NCBI GenBank assembly: GCA_040880585.1
Contig: JBBDID010000020.1
Coordinates: 1-35,531 of the forward strand
Source: Paracrocinitomix sp040880585
GTDB taxonomy: Bacteria > Bacteroidota > Bacteroidia > Flavobacteriales_D > Crocinitomicaceae
Reading direction: 5' to 3'
DNA length: 35,531 bases
This document shows positions 32,911-35,531 of the stretch, in pieces. Every line of letters starts with the position of its first letter. Positions within the stretch are counted from its first letter, which is position 1. Below the pieces are notes generated by a model that saw nothing but the letters and a program-made list of their open reading frames with translations, was not told where the DNA came from and made no database searches. A program made the position numbers and the translations under genes.

Positions 32911-32951
32911 ATTCGGTAACCTCTGTTTTATACTTGCAGAGGTTACCGAAT
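32911..32951. repeat. Perfect 15-bp inverted repeat upstream of the recombinase gene
   Basis: ATTCGGTAACCTCTG (32911-32925) and its exact complement CAGAGGTTACCGAAT (32937-32951) flank an 11-nt A/T-rich spacer. No T-tail follows and no protein gene ends here, so a terminator is unlikely. Ten bases of the arm (TCGGTAACCT) recur at 33037-33046, just ahead of the recombinase start. Two inverted arms around a short spacer are what a tyrosine-recombinase crossover site or a dimeric regulator site looks like. Confidence 0.6.
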
Positions 32952-33036
32952 GCTCTCATAATGCTTGTCGTTATTGAGTTACATTAATTGCCTTTTGTGT
33001 CTTTTTAGAGCGAATTGATGCCACGAGCATCTGGAA

Positions 33037-33046
33037 TCGGTAACCT
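33037..33046 (+). repeat. Third copy of the recombinase-region half-site
   Basis: TCGGTAACCT, identical to positions 3-12 of the left inverted-repeat arm, 16 bp before the preferred recombinase start codon. It may be an accessory recombinase-binding or autoregulatory site. Confidence 0.4.
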
Positions 33047-33062
33047 AAAAAGAACAAATGAT

Positions 33063-34313
33063 ATGAAAACAGATCAATCCTTTTCAATCCTATTTTGGAT
33101 ATACAAATCAAAAGCACGGAATGGAAAAGCTCCAATCTACTGTAGAATCACAGTTAACAGCCGTCGTTCACAGTTTTCCTTAAAACGTTCAATAGAAATT
33201 GACAAGTGGAATAGCAAAGCCGGAGTTGTCAAAGGAAATTCGGAAATCTCCCGAACCTTAAACGCTTATTTAGATCTTGTAAAAGGTGAATTGCACCGTC
33301 ATTACAACAAACTTCTGGCAGCAGGTGGGCACATCTCTTCAGATGCTATCAAGAACAGCTACCTTGGTATTTCAAACCAGGGTAAAACCCTTTTCGAAAC
33401 GTTCACTTATCATAATGAACTTGCTGAAACAAGAATAGGTATTGACCTTACACGACCAACCTGGGTCAAGTTTGAAACCGTCCGGAAAAAACTGGAGAGT
33501 TATGTAAAAGATCAATACCGTTGTGGGGATGTTCCACTGGAAAGGCTCAATCACCAGTTTATTGAAGGATTCGAATATTATCTCAAAACAAAGGAACACA
33601 TCAGCCACAATACTACCCTCAAATACATCCAAACAGTCAGAACGGTAATAAACATGGCCATACGCAATGAATGGATCCACCATAACCCTTTTGCCAACTT
33701 CAAGGCCAGTTTTAAGCCTGTTGAACGTGAGGCACTCACTGAAAAAGAGATTGAACAACTTGCAACAAAAAAATTCAGTATAGCACGTCTGGAAGAAGTT
33801 CGGGATATATTCCTGTTTTGTTGTTATACAGGTTATGCCTTTATAGATGTTAAGACCCTTACCCCTCATAACATTATGATCGGTATAGATGGTGAAAAAT
33901 GGATTTTTACCAAACGTCAAAAAACACGTAATAAATCAAACGTTCCTTTATTACCCCAGGCTGCTGCTATTATCGATAAATATGAGGATCATGATTATTG
34001 CCGGGTTAAAGAAGTGTTGTTACCAGTCAAGAGCAATCAAAAAATGAACGCCTACCTGAAAGAAATAGGTGATCTCTGTGGCATTAAAAAGAAGCTAACC
34101 ATGCATATCGCCAGGCATACCTTTGCAACCACTGTAACACTGGCCAATGGTGTCCCAATTGAAAGCGTCAGTTCCATGCTTGGACATAGTAGTATTCGTA
34201 CTACTCAAATTTACGCTAAAGTAATCGAGAAAAAAGTGAGTGAGGATATGCGGAATCTTCGTAATAAAATGGCAGCAGTGCAGAGCGGCCAAGAGGACAC
34301 TCAAACAGGCTGA
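33063..34313 (+). CDS. Tyrosine recombinase/integrase (Bacteroidota type)
   Basis: A 416-residue integrase. I choose the ATG at 33063 (MKTDQSFSILFWIYKSK), which starts the usual arm-binding domain; an in-frame ATG at 33015 reads through the half-site at 33037. Domains: N-terminal arm-DNA-binding (about 5-90), SAM-like core-binding (about 110-215) and catalytic (about 222-390). Catalytic residues seen are His348 and Arg351 in MHIARHTFA, His375 in MLGHSS and nucleophile Tyr384 in TTQIYAK. The usual first Arg is missing: the box reads TGYAFID (256-262), as is known for IntDOT-like enzymes. It follows tRNA-Ser, but no cargo, relaxase or excisionase gene lies next to it, so it may be a solitary recombinase, an invertase or the remnant of an element. 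Confidence 0.92.
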   Translation: MKTDQSFSILFWIYKSKARNGKAPIYCRITVNSRRSQFSLKRSIEIDKWNSKAGVVKGNSEISRTLNAYLDLVKGELHRHYNKLLAAGGHISSDAIKNSYLGISNQGKTLFETFTYHNELAETRIGIDLTRPTWVKFETVRKKLESYVKDQYRCGDVPLERLNHQFIEGFEYYLKTKEHISHNTTLKYIQTVRTVINMAIRNEWIHHNPFANFKASFKPVEREALTEKEIEQLATKKFSIARLEEVRDIFLFCCYTGYAFIDVKTLTPHNIMIGIDGEKWIFTKRQKTRNKSNVPLLPQAAAIIDKYEDHDYCRVKEVLLPVKSNQKMNAYLKEIGDLCGIKKKLTMHIARHTFATTVTLANGVPIESVSSMLGHSSIRTTQIYAKVIEKKVSEDMRNLRNKMAAVQSGQEDTQTG

Positions 34314-34338
34314 GACTACTTTAAAACTTGATTCATTT

Positions 34339-35479
34339 TTACTGAACAACTAATTTCTTACTCATTACGCCCTGAGCACTAACAAATCTCAAAATATAAG
34401 TACCCTTTGGGTAATCACTCACATCTAGTTGATATTGGTTTACAGACAGCAACTGGTAATCTGCAACTACTTCTCCGGTTAAGCTGTACAGAGTAAGGTG
34501 TCCGGTAGCCTTTTGAAGCGTGTTAAAGTCAATGATCACTATGTCTTTAGCCGGGTTGGGATAAAGTTCAAATTTAACTTGCTCCGGCTCTGAAATACCG
34601 GTAACCGTTGCATCTGCATTGATGCTTATGGTATCAGATTCACTGCAGGCATTGACAATAAGCGTAATATCATAATTCCCTGAAGTTGCGTAAATATGAT
34701 TTATCAATGTATCATCAAACTCTGTAAAGGTGGTGCTGTTACCATCTCCCCAATAAACAATGCCATCACCAAACCTTTCTGAATCATTTTCAAAAATAAC
34801 GGTGTTTGCTGCAGCATTGTGCCAAGCGCCATTAGCCTCAGGCGGCCCATCAAACCCCAAACAGTTGGTACGCACGATCCAGCCGTCTTGCGAAAAACTA
34901 CCCTCAGGCCATACAAAACCGGTAAAAACTAAATCTCCGTTGGGCAGTGCCAGCACATCCTGAAAATAATTCGCTGAATTTCTTTTTCTGTACCTTCTGC
35001 TCCAGAGTTGATTTCCGTTAAAATCTGTTTTGACTGCCCAGCCTAAACGTGTATTGTCTAAACTATCATCAGTACCACCCGAAAACAGATATCCATCAGA
35101 CAGCACTACCATAGAGTTGAAACCTTCATCATGTGTATAATACAAAGGACTCGTTGTAGCATACTCTGAGTATTCCTTGAACCAAACCTGATTCCCATTT
35201 TCATCCAATTCCATTACAACAGCATGTGGTGCATTTTCTGAAAGATTTTCGGGATTCTCATATTTAAAGGCTCCATATACAATAAAATGTCCATTTGGTA
35301 GACTTTTTACAAAACCTGAATCATAACTGGACTGACCAAACCACTTGTGCCATTGGAAATTGCCATCAGCATCTGTTTTGACAATATAAATATCACTACC
35401 ACCGGCACCATAGCTTGTCGTATAGCCTCCCATAATATAACCACCATCTATTGTAGTATCTACACTCGAGGCATAATCT
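34339..35479 (-). CDS. Partial T9SS protein with PKD domain (5' end missing)
   Basis: At least 380 residues; the frame stays open from the first ATG (35433) up to the G-run at the contig edge, so the N-terminus is lost. The readable part starts with propeller-like repeats (DTTIDGGYIMGGYTTSYG; KTDADGNFQWHKWFG; VKTDFNGNQLWSRRY). A PKD-type domain (VYWGDGNSTTF, HIYATSGNYDITL) comes next, then the T9SS sorting domain (LYPNPAKDIVIIDF, RFVSAQGVMSKKLVVQ). It is a secreted surface protein of unknown role. It ends 25 bp from the convergent integrase gene, with no terminator visible between. Confidence 0.85.

Positions 35480-35531
<52 letters not shown>

Noticed and set aside
32911..32951. Inverted repeat upstream of the integrase as a second terminator of tRNA-Ser
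   Set aside because: A full T-tailed terminator already lies at 32825-32859 and this repeat has no T-run.
33372..33920. 182-codon open frame on the minus strand inside the integrase gene
   Set aside because: It is fully antisense to a gene with intact catalytic motifs, and its translation shows no recognisable domain.

Overview
The window reads as one whole contig from a member of the Bacteroidota, probably a marine or freshwater flavobacterium-like lineage. Five genes carry the C-terminal YPNP-type sorting domain of type IX secretion (T9SS) substrates. There is also a CarboxypepD-reg/TonB-dependent receptor, a PorE-like OmpA protein, a TPR-SpoIIE phosphatase, an IntDOT-like recombinase that lacks Arg I, and several Bacteroidota-type TAnnTTTG -7 boxes. 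The ends look artificial: a 7-bp tandem repeat at the left and a 52-G run at the right that cuts a gene. The lineage below phylum level is a guess.

Left part (1-12.0 kb), cell envelope: an exported metallophosphoesterase variant, a TonB receptor, a PPAD-like peptidylarginine/agmatine deiminase with a T9SS tail, a PD40-CRD-OmpA protein coupled to a DUF1566-like lipoprotein, a TVP38/DedA-type membrane protein, an esterase lipoprotein coupled to a beta-barrel lipoprotein, and a zincin lipoprotein.

Middle (12.1-18.5 kb), signalling island, all on the minus strand: a hybrid histidine kinase with receiver and Hpt domains, an NtrC-type sigma-54 activator, two stand-alone receivers and three small proteins. 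Three intergenic regions each hold a TGGCA-type sigma-54 promoter candidate. Each also has, about 75-130 bp upstream, two copies of TTTCA-N3-TGAAA with centres exactly 20 bp apart. I read this as a self-contained sigma-54 phosphorelay that controls its own components; it is the most interesting system here. One promoter points at a 32-codon membrane peptide at 18203-18301.

Right part (18.6-35.5 kb): a cytochrome c/copper monooxygenase T9SS protein next to dxr; a divergent TPR-SpoIIE phosphatase; two long hairpins with shared TCCCGA/TCGGGA ends; an outer-membrane protein; then tRNA-Leu(UAG), tig, clpP, clpX and a 2-oxoglutarate/Fe(II) oxygenase. Terminator-like hairpins sit only about 20 nt ahead of the tig and clpP start codons, which suggests readthrough control. 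A large T9SS protein, tRNA-Ser(GGA) and a tyrosine recombinase follow. The recombinase has a perfect 15-bp inverted repeat and a third half-site in its upstream region. A truncated T9SS/PKD protein runs off the contig end.
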